Source: Flavobacteriales bacterium UBA952 (GTDB lineage Bacteria; Bacteroidota; Bacteroidia; Flavobacteriales_D; Crocinitomicaceae). From it: DNA of 64,000 nt. The notes under the pieces are model-generated. The model ran no database searches, was not told the DNA's origin, and worked only from the letters and a program-made list of their open reading frames with translations. Of the stretch, positions 53,000 to 60,669 are shown in pieces. The position numbers and the translations under genes are program-made. The DNA lies in contig DBCS01000002.1 in assembly GCA_002293185.1 (NCBI GenBank), positions 62,001-126,000 of the forward strand, read 5' to 3'. The first letter of the stretch is position 1; the number at the start of each line of letters is the position of its first letter.

Positions 53000-55992
53000 T
53001 ACTTTAAAATGCTCAGGTTTTCTAGCCTTTCCTCTCCTTTATAGATACTGATCCAGTAGATGCCCGCCTGCTGAGCAGTCAAATCTATGGTGGTCTCGTT
53101 GCTCTGTGAAACTTGCCCTTTAAGAATGCGTCTTCCTTGCAGGTCGTAAACCTCGAAATCACATGTTTTTGCAATTGTTTTGTTGTCGCTTATGATGGAG
53201 AACAAACCATTGCTTGGATTTGGTTGAACACTAAAATGAATATCTGGCCCATCTGGCGCAAGGGGTGCAGCTTTAAAAACGGCAGTGAAGGCTTGCGTTT
53301 GCTGGGAAACGTTTACTACTAAACTATCAGAAAGGGTGTCGGGAATATTGCTTGCGGGCAGCCAATGAGAAAAGACAAAGCCAGTTTTGGGTTTGGGTTG
53401 CAATTCTATTGGCACACCATCAAAGTAGGTGCCAGACCAAGGGTAGCTACTCGGTTGAATCGTATTTAAATGGATTTCTCCGCTCATTGGTGGCTCAATT
53501 GCTAATTGCACTTGAACTTTCTTTTCTAAATTGAATTGCAAGCGCAATTGATTGAAAACAAAAGTAGACCGACATTCAAGTTGTTGTTGAAAAGTTAAAT
53601 GATCGGTTTCGAAATCAGCCATTTGCCCCGCAATATTGTTGGGGTCTCCCCAGCGCGCAAATTGTTTTGGCATTTCGGGTAACATGGATTGGTAGAACGC
53701 ATTTTCTGTTGTAATGAGCTGCTCACTGCGGTAGCTCGTATTCATTTGATCGGCAAAACGGTTGATGAAATAATTGCGATAGCTTAGATTTTGGATGCTT
53801 TGTTTCCAGATATTGATATACGGATTCGCTTCAGATTGCCCCATCATGTATGCGATGTGGTTTTCATTACAATTTGTCCAGCCGTTTGGTTGTAAAGATA
53901 GTTCGAGGTCGATGAGCGCAAACCGCCAACGTTTCTGACTTGCGTCTGACCGATAAATTTTAATATTGTTTCCAGGCCAGTCTACATTGCCCATCCAGGA
54001 TTCAGCAATGATATAGTCAGTGTAGTGCTTGAGGTCAAAATATTGATCGGCATCTTGCCAATAACTCGGTGAAATAGGGTCTAGCGCATTAAAGCTTACA
54101 TAGTCAGTCCAGAAATGATCTACATCGCCTTCAAGTGCTCTTAAAACGAGGTTGTACCAATAGCTCAAGGAGAGAATTTCGATGGAGTCACGCGTTGCTC
54201 CATCGTGCTGCTCAAAGTATTCAGCATTGAATTTTTCGCGCAGCTCATAAAGTCCAAAATAAGCACCATTGATGTACACACTAACCGGTCGGTAGCTCGA
54301 ATAATAGTTGTTGCTCCCTTCGCTCATCATGCGCACCTGGCTGGCGTCTTTATAAGGCAACTTTAGGAATTGATTAGAACCATTTCTAAGATAGATGTCG
54401 CTATATAAATATCTGTTGGGTCTGTCTGGCAAGATAGGCAACTCAATGGGTTTATTACCGAAGGTGCCATGTGCAAAGCTGAGTCTAAAGGAGTGTTGTG
54501 GCTGTGAGCGGCTGCCACCCGCACCGCCGTCCATACGAATTGCGGTTTTACTTTGGTGTATAACGGGATGAGTTTGGCCGGTATCGAGAACTACCGCATA
54601 GGCTGGTTTTACCCAGTCGGTCCACCAGTTGTCAAAAATACCGTTGGCACCATATAGATTTTGGTTGGGTGTGTTGACCAGAATAATTGGGGTCGTGTGT
54701 GATACATTGAATAAATACGTTTCAATGGCTTGTTCACTGGCTAGTATTGCTGTATTACCAATCGGAAAAATCTTTGCACGCAAAACTGTATTTGAAGAGA
54801 TAGAAACCGGACCCGAATAAATTGTTGAATTGAAAGTAGGGTCTGTACCGTTGATGGTATAAACGAGTTTACCCACGCTACTTGGCACTGGGGTAGAAAT
54901 GCTGACATTTAAATTGGCGTTGTAAATGCCGCTAGACACCGATATTTGGGGGCTAGGAAGGGTATCTGAAAATATTTGATTGGCATTATTGCTTACTCCA
55001 GGGCTCGGGCTCATCCATTCAATTTGATTCGAACCATTTGGAAAACGACCCAGAGAGATATCGGGCTGGGGGCTTTTAATTTCAAATTGGTCTATTAATT
55101 GATTACTTTGATTCCATAAATATACCTGCTCTCCATTACCATCTAGTTTGAAATTTGTATGAAATTGCTGTCCTTGTAGCGGCATAAAATAAGGATCGAG
55201 GTCTATTTGAGTGGTGTGATTAAGTGCGATGTCAATATAGTCGTAAAATTCACCGTTGGTATTGGCAACCTGGAAGGAAAGCGAAGAGATAGGACCTGCA
55301 GTAAGGCCCGCAGCTGTTAGTTCACTTGCCTTAATTAAAATCTGATGGCGCGCACTCCAATACCAATTTCCATAGGGTGCCGGATAATCGGTGGCCCCGT
55401 TGGTGATTGTACCGCTGCCAATAATTGCATTATTGAGTTTGATATTTGGTCTTTGGAAATAGGTTTGTCCGTTATTATTGCTGCAAGCTGCAGCAGAACC
55501 ATCCACAAAGCTCGCTGCGCAGGAAGCAAATGGTGTAGAATGCTGATAAAACACGGAGTTTTCTGTGTAACCAGTGCTATTGTACGAGCAAATGTTGATA
55601 ACGATATTCGAGATGCCGTCCCAGATAAAATTTTGAGCAAAAAGATGTGTATTCCAGCCTAGGGTTGGAATAAAATTGGCGGTATAATTGGCTGCAAAAA
55701 ACGGCATACTTGCATAGCGGTCTTTGCCGCTGCAAAAAATGCGTAAAAATGATTGCGCTTCCAGAGTAACATTTGGTAATACCCATGCATCGTTTCCGTT
55801 CAAACGGTCAGCTAATTTCCAATTTTCCAAAGAAATGCTACTCTGCCCATTATTGAATAGTTCAATCCAGTCTGGGGCATCGCCATTCTCGTCTAAATGG
55901 TTTGCGTTTTTATTGCAACCTTCGTTGAGCAGAACCTGTCCGAAGATAGTTGGGATGCATAAAAAAAGGAGGACTCCAAATAAAATTTTCAC
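52996..55992 (-). CDS. CotH-kinase-family secreted protein with lamin-tail and T9SS type A domains
   Basis: A 998-residue exported protein with a GTG start. Order: signal peptide (to about residue 18, TIFGQ); a lamin-tail domain at about 19-120 (LLNEGCNKNANHLDENGD, DWIELFNNGQSSISLENW); a chitobiase-C-like domain near 345-430 (YTINGTDPTFNSTIYSGP); a CotH kinase-like domain at about 480-760 (YLRNGSNQFLKLPYKDA, VYINGAYFGLYELREKFNAEYF, NVDWPGNNIKIYRS, WRFALIDLELSL); an InlB-like repeat; and a C-terminal sorting domain (FSVQPNPSNGLF ending LENLSILKY). CotH proteins in spores phosphorylate coat proteins; here the target would be extracellular and is unknown. It is transcribed alone, behind a strong terminator. 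Confidence 0.87.
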   Translation of the reverse strand: MKILFGVLLFLCIPTIFGQVLLNEGCNKNANHLDENGDAPDWIELFNNGQSSISLENWKLADRLNGNDAWVLPNVTLEAQSFLRIFCSGKDRYASMPFFAANYTANFIPTLGWNTHLFAQNFIWDGISNIVINICSYNSTGYTENSVFYQHSTPFASCAASFVDGSAAACSNNNGQTYFQRPNIKLNNAIIGSGTITNGATDYPAPYGNWYWSARHQILIKASELTAAGLTAGPISSLSFQVANTNGEFYDYIDIALNHTTQIDLDPYFMPLQGQQFHTNFKLDGNGEQVYLWNQSNQLIDQFEIKSPQPDISLGRFPNGSNQIEWMSPSPGVSNNANQIFSDTLPSPQISVSSGIYNANLNVSISTPVPSSVGKLVYTINGTDPTFNSTIYSGPVSISSNTVLRAKIFPIGNTAILASEQAIETYLFNVSHTTPIILVNTPNQNLYGANGIFDNWWTDWVKPAYAVVLDTGQTHPVIHQSKTAIRMDGGAGGSRSQPQHSFRLSFAHGTFGNKPIELPILPDRPNRYLYSDIYLRNGSNQFLKLPYKDASQVRMMSEGSNNYYSSYRPVSVYINGAYFGLYELREKFNAEYFEQHDGATRDSIEILSLSYWYNLVLRALEGDVDHFWTDYVSFNALDPISPSYWQDADQYFDLKHYTDYIIAESWMGNVDWPGNNIKIYRSDASQKRWRFALIDLELSLQPNGWTNCNENHIAYMMGQSEANPYINIWKQSIQNLSYRNYFINRFADQMNTSYRSEQLITTENAFYQSMLPEMPKQFARWGDPNNIAGQMADFETDHLTFQQQLECRSTFVFNQLRLQFNLEKKVQVQLAIEPPMSGEIHLNTIQPSSYPWSGTYFDGVPIELQPKPKTGFVFSHWLPASNIPDTLSDSLVVNVSQQTQAFTAVFKAAPLAPDGPDIHFSVQPNPSNGLFSIISDNKTIAKTCDFEVYDLQGRRILKGQVSQSNETTIDLTAQQAGIYWISIYKGEERLENLSILKY

Positions 55993-55996
55993 GATA

Positions 55997-56004
55997 CTAA
56001 ATTA
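55997..56004 (-). promoter_or_regulatory. Candidate CotH gene promoter, -7 element TAATTTAG
   Basis: One mismatch to TAnnTTTG on the minus strand, 4 bases before the GTG start and 1 base after the T-run of the upstream terminator. The initiation point would be at or beside the start codon. Confidence 0.4.
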
Positions 56005-56005
56005 C

Positions 56006-56038
56006 AAAAAAAAAGACCCGGCATTTAGCCGGGTCTTT
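56006..56038 (-). terminator. Strong intrinsic terminator of the SprB-repeat gene
   Basis: Perfect 11-bp GC-rich inverted repeat (arms 56012-56022 and 56028-56038, loop 5 bases), followed on the minus strand by nine T (56006-56014, overlapping the arm). It lies 19 bases past the stop of the SprB-repeat gene and directly before the CotH gene promoter. Confidence 0.9.
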
Positions 56039-56057
56039 GGGAATATTCAGAATTCAG

Positions 56058-59000
56058 TTATTGAATAATTTGAATAGACTTTCGCACAATAGCGCCTTCA
56101 TTTTGGAGTTCCAAAATATAACTGCCATTGGCAAGTTGTGTAGTCAATACTTGGTATTTACCTTCACCAATGGTGCTGAATGCTGCATTTACTTTTTGAC
56201 CAAATTGGTTGTAAAGTGTAATGCTCGTCAAAGCAGGGCCTGCAATAAAGAAATCACCATTGCTTGGATTAGGGAATACTTGTGCTGCATTGAGGTCTTG
56301 AATATCCAGACCAACAATCGAATTCACAACGATTGAATCAGAATAGGTACAACCTAACGAATCCGTAATAGTTACCACATAAGTGCCACCGTCGATATTA
56401 TTGAGATCTTGGGTAGTTGCGTTGTTGTCCCAGCTGTAGGTATAAGGGCCAGTTGCACCATTTACCGTGAGGTCAATTGCGCCATCTGTTCCGAAAACGG
56501 CAGGAGTTACAGCAGCACTTACTGACCATGCAGCAGGCTCATTTACAGACGCTGAGGCAGCAGTACTGCATCCGTAGGCATCAGTAACTACAACAGAGTA
56601 GCTTCCTTCGCCAAGACCTGAAAGTACAGTGTTGCTGGCTGTAGAACCAGCCCAGTCATAGGTATAAGGGCCTGTACCGCCGGAAGCAACAACAGTAACA
56701 CTTCCTGTATTGGTGCCATAACAAAGCGGATTTGAAGTACTTGCTGTTGCAGAAAGATCTGTAACCGCCAATACTGTTGTAACGGTGTCTGTACATCCGA
56801 GGCCGTCTGTAACGATACAAGAATAAGTACCTGGGCCTACAGAAGTAACATAGGTACCTGTATTGGAAGTGCCAACCCATTGGTAAGTATATGGAGTAAC
56901 TCCACTTGTTGCGCTGATTTCAAGGTTGCCGGTCTGAGTGTTGTTACACAATACGGCTGTACCATTCATAGTTCCTGTTAGGTTAGATAACTCCACAACT
57001 GTATCATTGAATATAACAATACAACCTGTTGCATCTGATACCGTAACTTGATAGGCACCGGCTGGAATATTAGTCAAACTTGCAGCACTACCAAGGTTAT
57101 TTGCCCAAGTGTAAACATAAGGCGTAATCCCTTGAGAAGCATTCAAAACAATACTACCTGTTGATTGTCCACCACAAGTCACATCTTGCGTTGTAGCCGT
57201 AACTGTTAAGTTGGACTGGCTTGGCACGACCACATTAAAAGTAAACGGACAACCATTCACATCGGTTAGGGTAAGGCCATACTGACCTGCCGTCGCATTA
57301 CTAATGGTTGGTGTGCTGTTGCCATTCGCCCACGCAAAGTTGATGGTGCCTGTGCCACCTGTAGTTGTCACTGTAGCAGATCCATTATTTGCACCACAAG
57401 CCGCGGCTGTTGTTGCAACAGTTTGGTTGTAGGCAACACAAGACTTAAATATAGGGTCCACTACAAAAGAGTAGTTTATTGAGGCAGGTGACTGCCAGTT
57501 ACCTCCAGTAGATTGGTCCCAACGGTAATATGTCATGCCGGGGCTAAAGTAGTCGTTAGAAGTTGCTAAGCGAATATTCCCATTGGTAGAAGCTGCTTGA
57601 TAGACACCAAAGAAGTAGGTGCCCGGCGCTAAATTTAAGGTACCGCCAGAAACTGGGACTTTAACAGTTACTCCGTTTAGATTATCCGCTGCAGTGGTGG
57701 TATAGGTTAGCGTTGATGCGATTGGCGTAAGGTCCGGAACCATTGCACCAGTAGTTGCGTTGAGCGTTGTTGCGTAGATATTTACGCTAGCCACATAACC
57801 AACGGGAGTACCGGCTCTTAAGACAAACTGAACAGAGTCAAGAAAGTCATTTTGGGTAAGTGCATAATTATTACCAAAAACGATGTTATTGGCAACTGTA
57901 GTTGCATTTAAACCAAGAGAGCCTGTGACACCAACTGTTCTGGACATTTCACCAGTTGTTCGGGTAAATGTAGTTGTCTTTGTATTGTTTTGCGGGATTT
58001 GATCACCGGTGTTATTAAAAACATAATCGATGGTGTAGGCACCAAGAGCAGTCACGTTGAAATTAGCAACAGTAAAGGTATCGATTTGCCCAGCTGTAAG
58101 ATCTTGCGCCGCACTAGTAGCTGTGTAAACAGTTGCATTTGAAGCATCTTTAACGGTTACTGTCATGGTTACACCAGTTACAGTTGCTGTACCCACATTT
58201 GCTGCACGTGCCCAAAACTGGAGGTCATTGCCACTCAAAGATTGACGCGTGTGAATTTTTGTGTTTTCACCTCCTGGGTTGCGGTTGTTAATAAATGCGA
58301 TGTCACTCGTTGGATCTGTTCCAAACTTAGGTCGAATAATAAAAGCTGGGCTCACACCATAAGCTTCTACCGGATTCCAAGCACCGGCTGCACCTGTTCT
58401 CACTAAGTTTTTACCCGCTGTGAATAAACCAAGGTCTGCCCCTACAGGGAAACTAACAATTCCGGTTTTTTTAATGGCAATAAGGTATTCACCTGCAGTT
58501 ACTGCAATTGGAGTCGGAAAAGTATGCAGCTTAAGGCCAGCGCCGTTTGCTGTAATGTTGGCAGATGTATAAAGTGGTGTGGTGGCAACCACACCGTTCG
58601 TTACCTGAAAAACCTGAACATTGTACACTTGGGTAGTGGAGGTGGATTGAAGGTAATAAGCGACACCCGTCATGTTGTCAGCACCATATACAGTGTGTAC
58701 AACACCTTGCGTATACTCCAGTGTTGTAGACCAGTTGTAGGCTACTTGAAACGCATTGTTATCTCTTGCTGTGTAGTTGAAGTCTAGGGTTAGGTTTTGG
58801 GTAGTGATGTCATTGCTTGTCACGCCATCGACTTCAGTTTGCGTCTTGATATACTTTACTAGATAAGATTTAGATGCCGTTAATACTGGAGCCCAAGTAC
58901 CTGAAGTAAGGACTTGCTGCGCACCTATGCCCAAAGAAACAGGCGTACTTACATAGGTTTGTACTGGTGTGGTGGTATTTGGAAGCTCATAAATTTCAGT

Positions 59001-59585
59001 AGTTAAAACTACATTTGTTAAGGTAGCGCCACTGAAGTTTTTTACAGTAGCCCCTAAAGGTATACCGTAACTCGCCTGAGAAATTGGAATTCTTGTGTTG
59101 CGGTTGGTTACAAAAGTGATGCCCGCATCGTTATTGGCAGGGAGGGCTGCAAAGGTAAAGCTCCAAGTAAAACCTGTTGCCTCCCAAACGTTATCCCATT
59201 CAAAATAGTAGGTTGTTCCTGCCATTAAAATAACGTTTTCTATTTTGGAAGCGTAGGGGCTGGTACCAGAAGAGATACAACCTGCAAAGTCATCGTTGTT
59301 GGCTACTGCTGTTAATGCCGTACAAGTACCAGACCAAATCCAAAGACGGGTATCCGAACCACCACTGCAAGAGTTGATGTTCAGGATACCATTAGAGGTT
59401 GGGGTGTATGCATACCAGCCCGCAGCGGTTGCGGTAGTTTGCGATGGCGTTCCAATGAGCGTACTAGCCGTAAAAGTTCCTGGGGTTACAGGCGAGGCGG
59501 TGGCGCAAGTGAGCCCTTGGGCTTTTACCTGCCACCAAAACGAAAGCACAGTAAATGCCAAAAGTAGGTGTAGTATTTTTTTCAT
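56058..59585 (-). CDS. Large secreted SprB-repeat protein with T9SS type A sorting domain
   Basis: An 1175-residue surface protein: signal peptide (to about residue 22, WWQVKAQ), then a pre-peptidase-like N-terminal domain (AAGWYAYTPTSNGILNINSC, SGTCTALTAVANND). A middle region holds Ig-like strands, and SprB-type repeats run at about 712-1095. Five repeats are visible, each with a G-x-Y-x-V/L-T-V-T-D-x-x-G-C core (AGQYGLTLTDVNGCPF, AGAYQVTVSDATGCIV, PGTYSCIVTDGLGCTD, EGSYSVVVTDAYGCST, GGTYVVTITDSLGCTY). It ends with FPNPSNGDFFIAG and a SIQIIQ tail, the type A T9SS signal. SprB repeats occur in the gliding adhesin SprB and related proteins, so an adhesive role is likely. Confidence 0.9.
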   Translation of the reverse strand: MKKILHLLLAFTVLSFWWQVKAQGLTCATASPVTPGTFTASTLIGTPSQTTATAAGWYAYTPTSNGILNINSCSGGSDTRLWIWSGTCTALTAVANNDDFAGCISSGTSPYASKIENVILMAGTTYYFEWDNVWEATGFTWSFTFAALPANNDAGITFVTNRNTRIPISQASYGIPLGATVKNFSGATLTNVVLTTEIYELPNTTTPVQTYVSTPVSLGIGAQQVLTSGTWAPVLTASKSYLVKYIKTQTEVDGVTSNDITTQNLTLDFNYTARDNNAFQVAYNWSTTLEYTQGVVHTVYGADNMTGVAYYLQSTSTTQVYNVQVFQVTNGVVATTPLYTSANITANGAGLKLHTFPTPIAVTAGEYLIAIKKTGIVSFPVGADLGLFTAGKNLVRTGAAGAWNPVEAYGVSPAFIIRPKFGTDPTSDIAFINNRNPGGENTKIHTRQSLSGNDLQFWARAANVGTATVTGVTMTVTVKDASNATVYTATSAAQDLTAGQIDTFTVANFNVTALGAYTIDYVFNNTGDQIPQNNTKTTTFTRTTGEMSRTVGVTGSLGLNATTVANNIVFGNNYALTQNDFLDSVQFVLRAGTPVGYVASVNIYATTLNATTGAMVPDLTPIASTLTYTTTAADNLNGVTVKVPVSGGTLNLAPGTYFFGVYQAASTNGNIRLATSNDYFSPGMTYYRWDQSTGGNWQSPASINYSFVVDPIFKSCVAYNQTVATTAAACGANNGSATVTTTGGTGTINFAWANGNSTPTISNATAGQYGLTLTDVNGCPFTFNVVVPSQSNLTVTATTQDVTCGGQSTGSIVLNASQGITPYVYTWANNLGSAASLTNIPAGAYQVTVSDATGCIVIFNDTVVELSNLTGTMNGTAVLCNNTQTGNLEISATSGVTPYTYQWVGTSNTGTYVTSVGPGTYSCIVTDGLGCTDTVTTVLAVTDLSATASTSNPLCYGTNTGSVTVVASGGTGPYTYDWAGSTASNTVLSGLGEGSYSVVVTDAYGCSTAASASVNEPAAWSVSAAVTPAVFGTDGAIDLTVNGATGPYTYSWDNNATTQDLNNIDGGTYVVTITDSLGCTYSDSIVVNSIVGLDIQDLNAAQVFPNPSNGDFFIAGPALTSITLYNQFGQKVNAAFSTIGEGKYQVLTTQLANGSYILELQNEGAIVRKSIQIIQ

Positions 59586-59612
59586 AATAGTGGTTTAAGT
59601 GGTTAATTAGTG

Positions 59613-59620
59613 CCAAGTTA
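59613..59620 (-). promoter_or_regulatory. Candidate SprB-repeat gene promoter, -7 element TAACTTGG
   Basis: One mismatch to TAnnTTTG on the minus strand. TTTG lies 20 bases upstream as -33 element, close to the usual spacing. The leader would be about 25 bases. It lies in the 59-base gap downstream of the truncated Crp-type gene. Confidence 0.5.
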
Positions 59621-59644
59621 ACGAATTATTATGATTACAACAAA

Positions 59645-60124
59645 TTAAAATTTTAGAAGAATTATTTTATTGCGAGACAACTTGATTTCACCTCTTGTTT
59701 CAAGTTGCTTGAGTAGCCTTTGATAACTATCCAAAATAAATTGGCGCCAAGTTTTGTATTGGTCGAGCCAGCGCTCCATATATTCGGTCGGAAACATCAA
59801 TAATAAGGAAGGCTCCATCGAAGTCGCTTTGATTTGTGAATCAATTTTTCGTGTGCAACATTGCAAAGACATCGCACAGGTATCACCTCCCTCCATGTAG
59901 TAGAGTAATAATTCGTCGCCACTTTCATTTTCTCTCGAAATCTTGATAGAACCGTCGATTACAATCGGAATCATTTGTAAGTGGTCTCCGACATTGACAA
60001 CAATTTCATCTGCTGCTGTTTCTCGAATTTTAGCTACCTGCGCCATTTCCTCCAAAAGAGTGCTTTCCAAAATATAGCCCAGATGAGCCTGAAGCATTTC
60101 GAGTTTATTTACTGATCTTAGCAT
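59645..60124 (-). CDS. Crp/Fnr-family regulator with an internal deletion of linker and DNA-binding domain
   Basis: A 159-residue protein (or 150 if the ATG at 60097 is used). It has an intact cyclic-nucleotide-binding-type domain (about 10-125) with NVGDHLQMIPIVIDGSIKIS, the family block MEGGDTCAMSLQCCTRK, and MFPTEYMERWLDQY. After WRQFILDSYQ, where relatives continue with a dimer helix, linker and helix-turn-helix of roughly 60 residues, the frame goes directly to RLLKQLETRGEIKLSRNKI, the piece that normally follows the recognition helix. So an in-frame deletion removed the dimer linker and most of the DNA-binding domain but kept the end. It overlaps DUF983 by 20 bases. It cannot act as a normal repressor or activator. 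Confidence 0.75.
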   Translation of the reverse strand: MLRSVNKLEMLQAHLGYILESTLLEEMAQVAKIRETAADEIVVNVGDHLQMIPIVIDGSIKISRENESGDELLLYYMEGGDTCAMSLQCCTRKIDSQIKATSMEPSLLLMFPTEYMERWLDQYKTWRQFILDSYQRLLKQLETRGEIKLSRNKIILLKF

Positions 60125-60470
60125 CTGCGTCGTAAGGGATGAAAAAATGAGCCCAAATGATTTTGGAGAGGGCAAAAAGATAGGGTGAAAGTACAATTGT
60201 AAAAAAGACGACCAAGCCAATCTGACTCCAGGCACTCAGCCATGGAAACCAAAGGTTGCAAGATGTCCAGATGGTTACAAATAGGGCAACGCCAAGCGCA
60301 TACGATACATACATGGCTCCGTAGTAAAAGCCGGGCTCTCTTTCATATTTTAAATGACAGACCGCACATTCTTCTTTTACGTCTCCTAAGTTTATGAGGT
60401 CATACGGGTGCGAGACTAAAAATTGACCTTCATGGCAGTGCGGACATTTTATTTTGGCAATGCTATACAT
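60105..60470 (-). CDS. DUF983 membrane protein with zinc-ribbon-like Cys pairs
   Basis: A 121-residue protein started at the ATG at 60470 (MYSIAKIKCPHC); an ATG at 60494 would put the start at the predicted transcription start. Two CxxC pairs (CPHCHEG and CAVCHLKYER) may bind zinc. They are followed by GFYYGAMYVSYALG and two membrane helices (about 49-72 and 78-103). DUF983 proteins are common in Bacteroidota and have no assigned role. It is the first gene of a unit with the deleted Crp-type gene. A TAACTTTG promoter element lies 28 bases upstream. Confidence 0.85.
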   Translation of the reverse strand: MYSIAKIKCPHCHEGQFLVSHPYDLINLGDVKEECAVCHLKYEREPGFYYGAMYVSYALGVALFVTIWTSCNLWFPWLSAWSQIGLVVFFTIVLSPYLFALSKIIWAHFFIPYDADAKISK

Positions 60471-60498
60471 TTTTGTTCCTTTTCCAAATATCATATCT

Positions 60499-60506
60499 CA
60501 AAGTTA
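60499..60506 (-). promoter_or_regulatory. Candidate DUF983-cNMP operon promoter, -7 element TAACTTTG
   Basis: Exact TAnnTTTG match on the minus strand. The gap to the chosen ATG (60470) is 28 bases. The perfect palindrome at 60529-60542 lies where the -33 element would be. Confidence 0.6.
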
Positions 60507-60528
60507 CATAGTTCTTTATTCAAGCTCC

Positions 60529-60542
60529 GTAACTTAAGTTAC
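60529..60542. promoter_or_regulatory. Perfect 14-bp palindrome GTAACTTAAGTTAC, candidate operator
   Basis: Self-complementary 14-mer, 22 bases upstream of the DUF983 -7 element, so it overlaps the expected -33 region. Such a site suits a dimeric regulator such as a Crp/Fnr protein. The neighbouring Crp-type gene now lacks its DNA-binding part, so the site may be orphaned. Binding is inference. Confidence 0.35.
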
Positions 60543-60545
60543 TAA

Positions 60546-60562
60546 TGTCAGCTAAACTGACA
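60546..60562. promoter_or_regulatory. Inverted repeat TGTCAG-N5-CTGACA upstream of dnaK
   Basis: Perfect 6-bp arms with a 5-base spacer (TGTCAGCTAAACTGACA), 107 bases before the dnaK ATG. It does not match the CIRCE element of HrcA. A weak -7 candidate TAAATTTA follows on the plus strand near 60582. It is a candidate heat-shock or stress operator of unknown regulator. The rest of the 175-base gap shows no coding sequence. Confidence 0.35.
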
Positions 60563-60669
60563 AAAAGACATTTGCCAACTTTAAATTTAGATCAAAATGT
60601 CATAAAATAGACTGCTTTATTGGATGGCACAATCCTTGACTCAAGCTCAATATCAAAAAATAATATAAA

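Noticed and set aside
56058..57450. SprB repeats as a DNA-level tandem repeat or recombination hot spot
   Set aside because: The repeats are similar as protein but clearly diverged as DNA; no long identical copies are visible.
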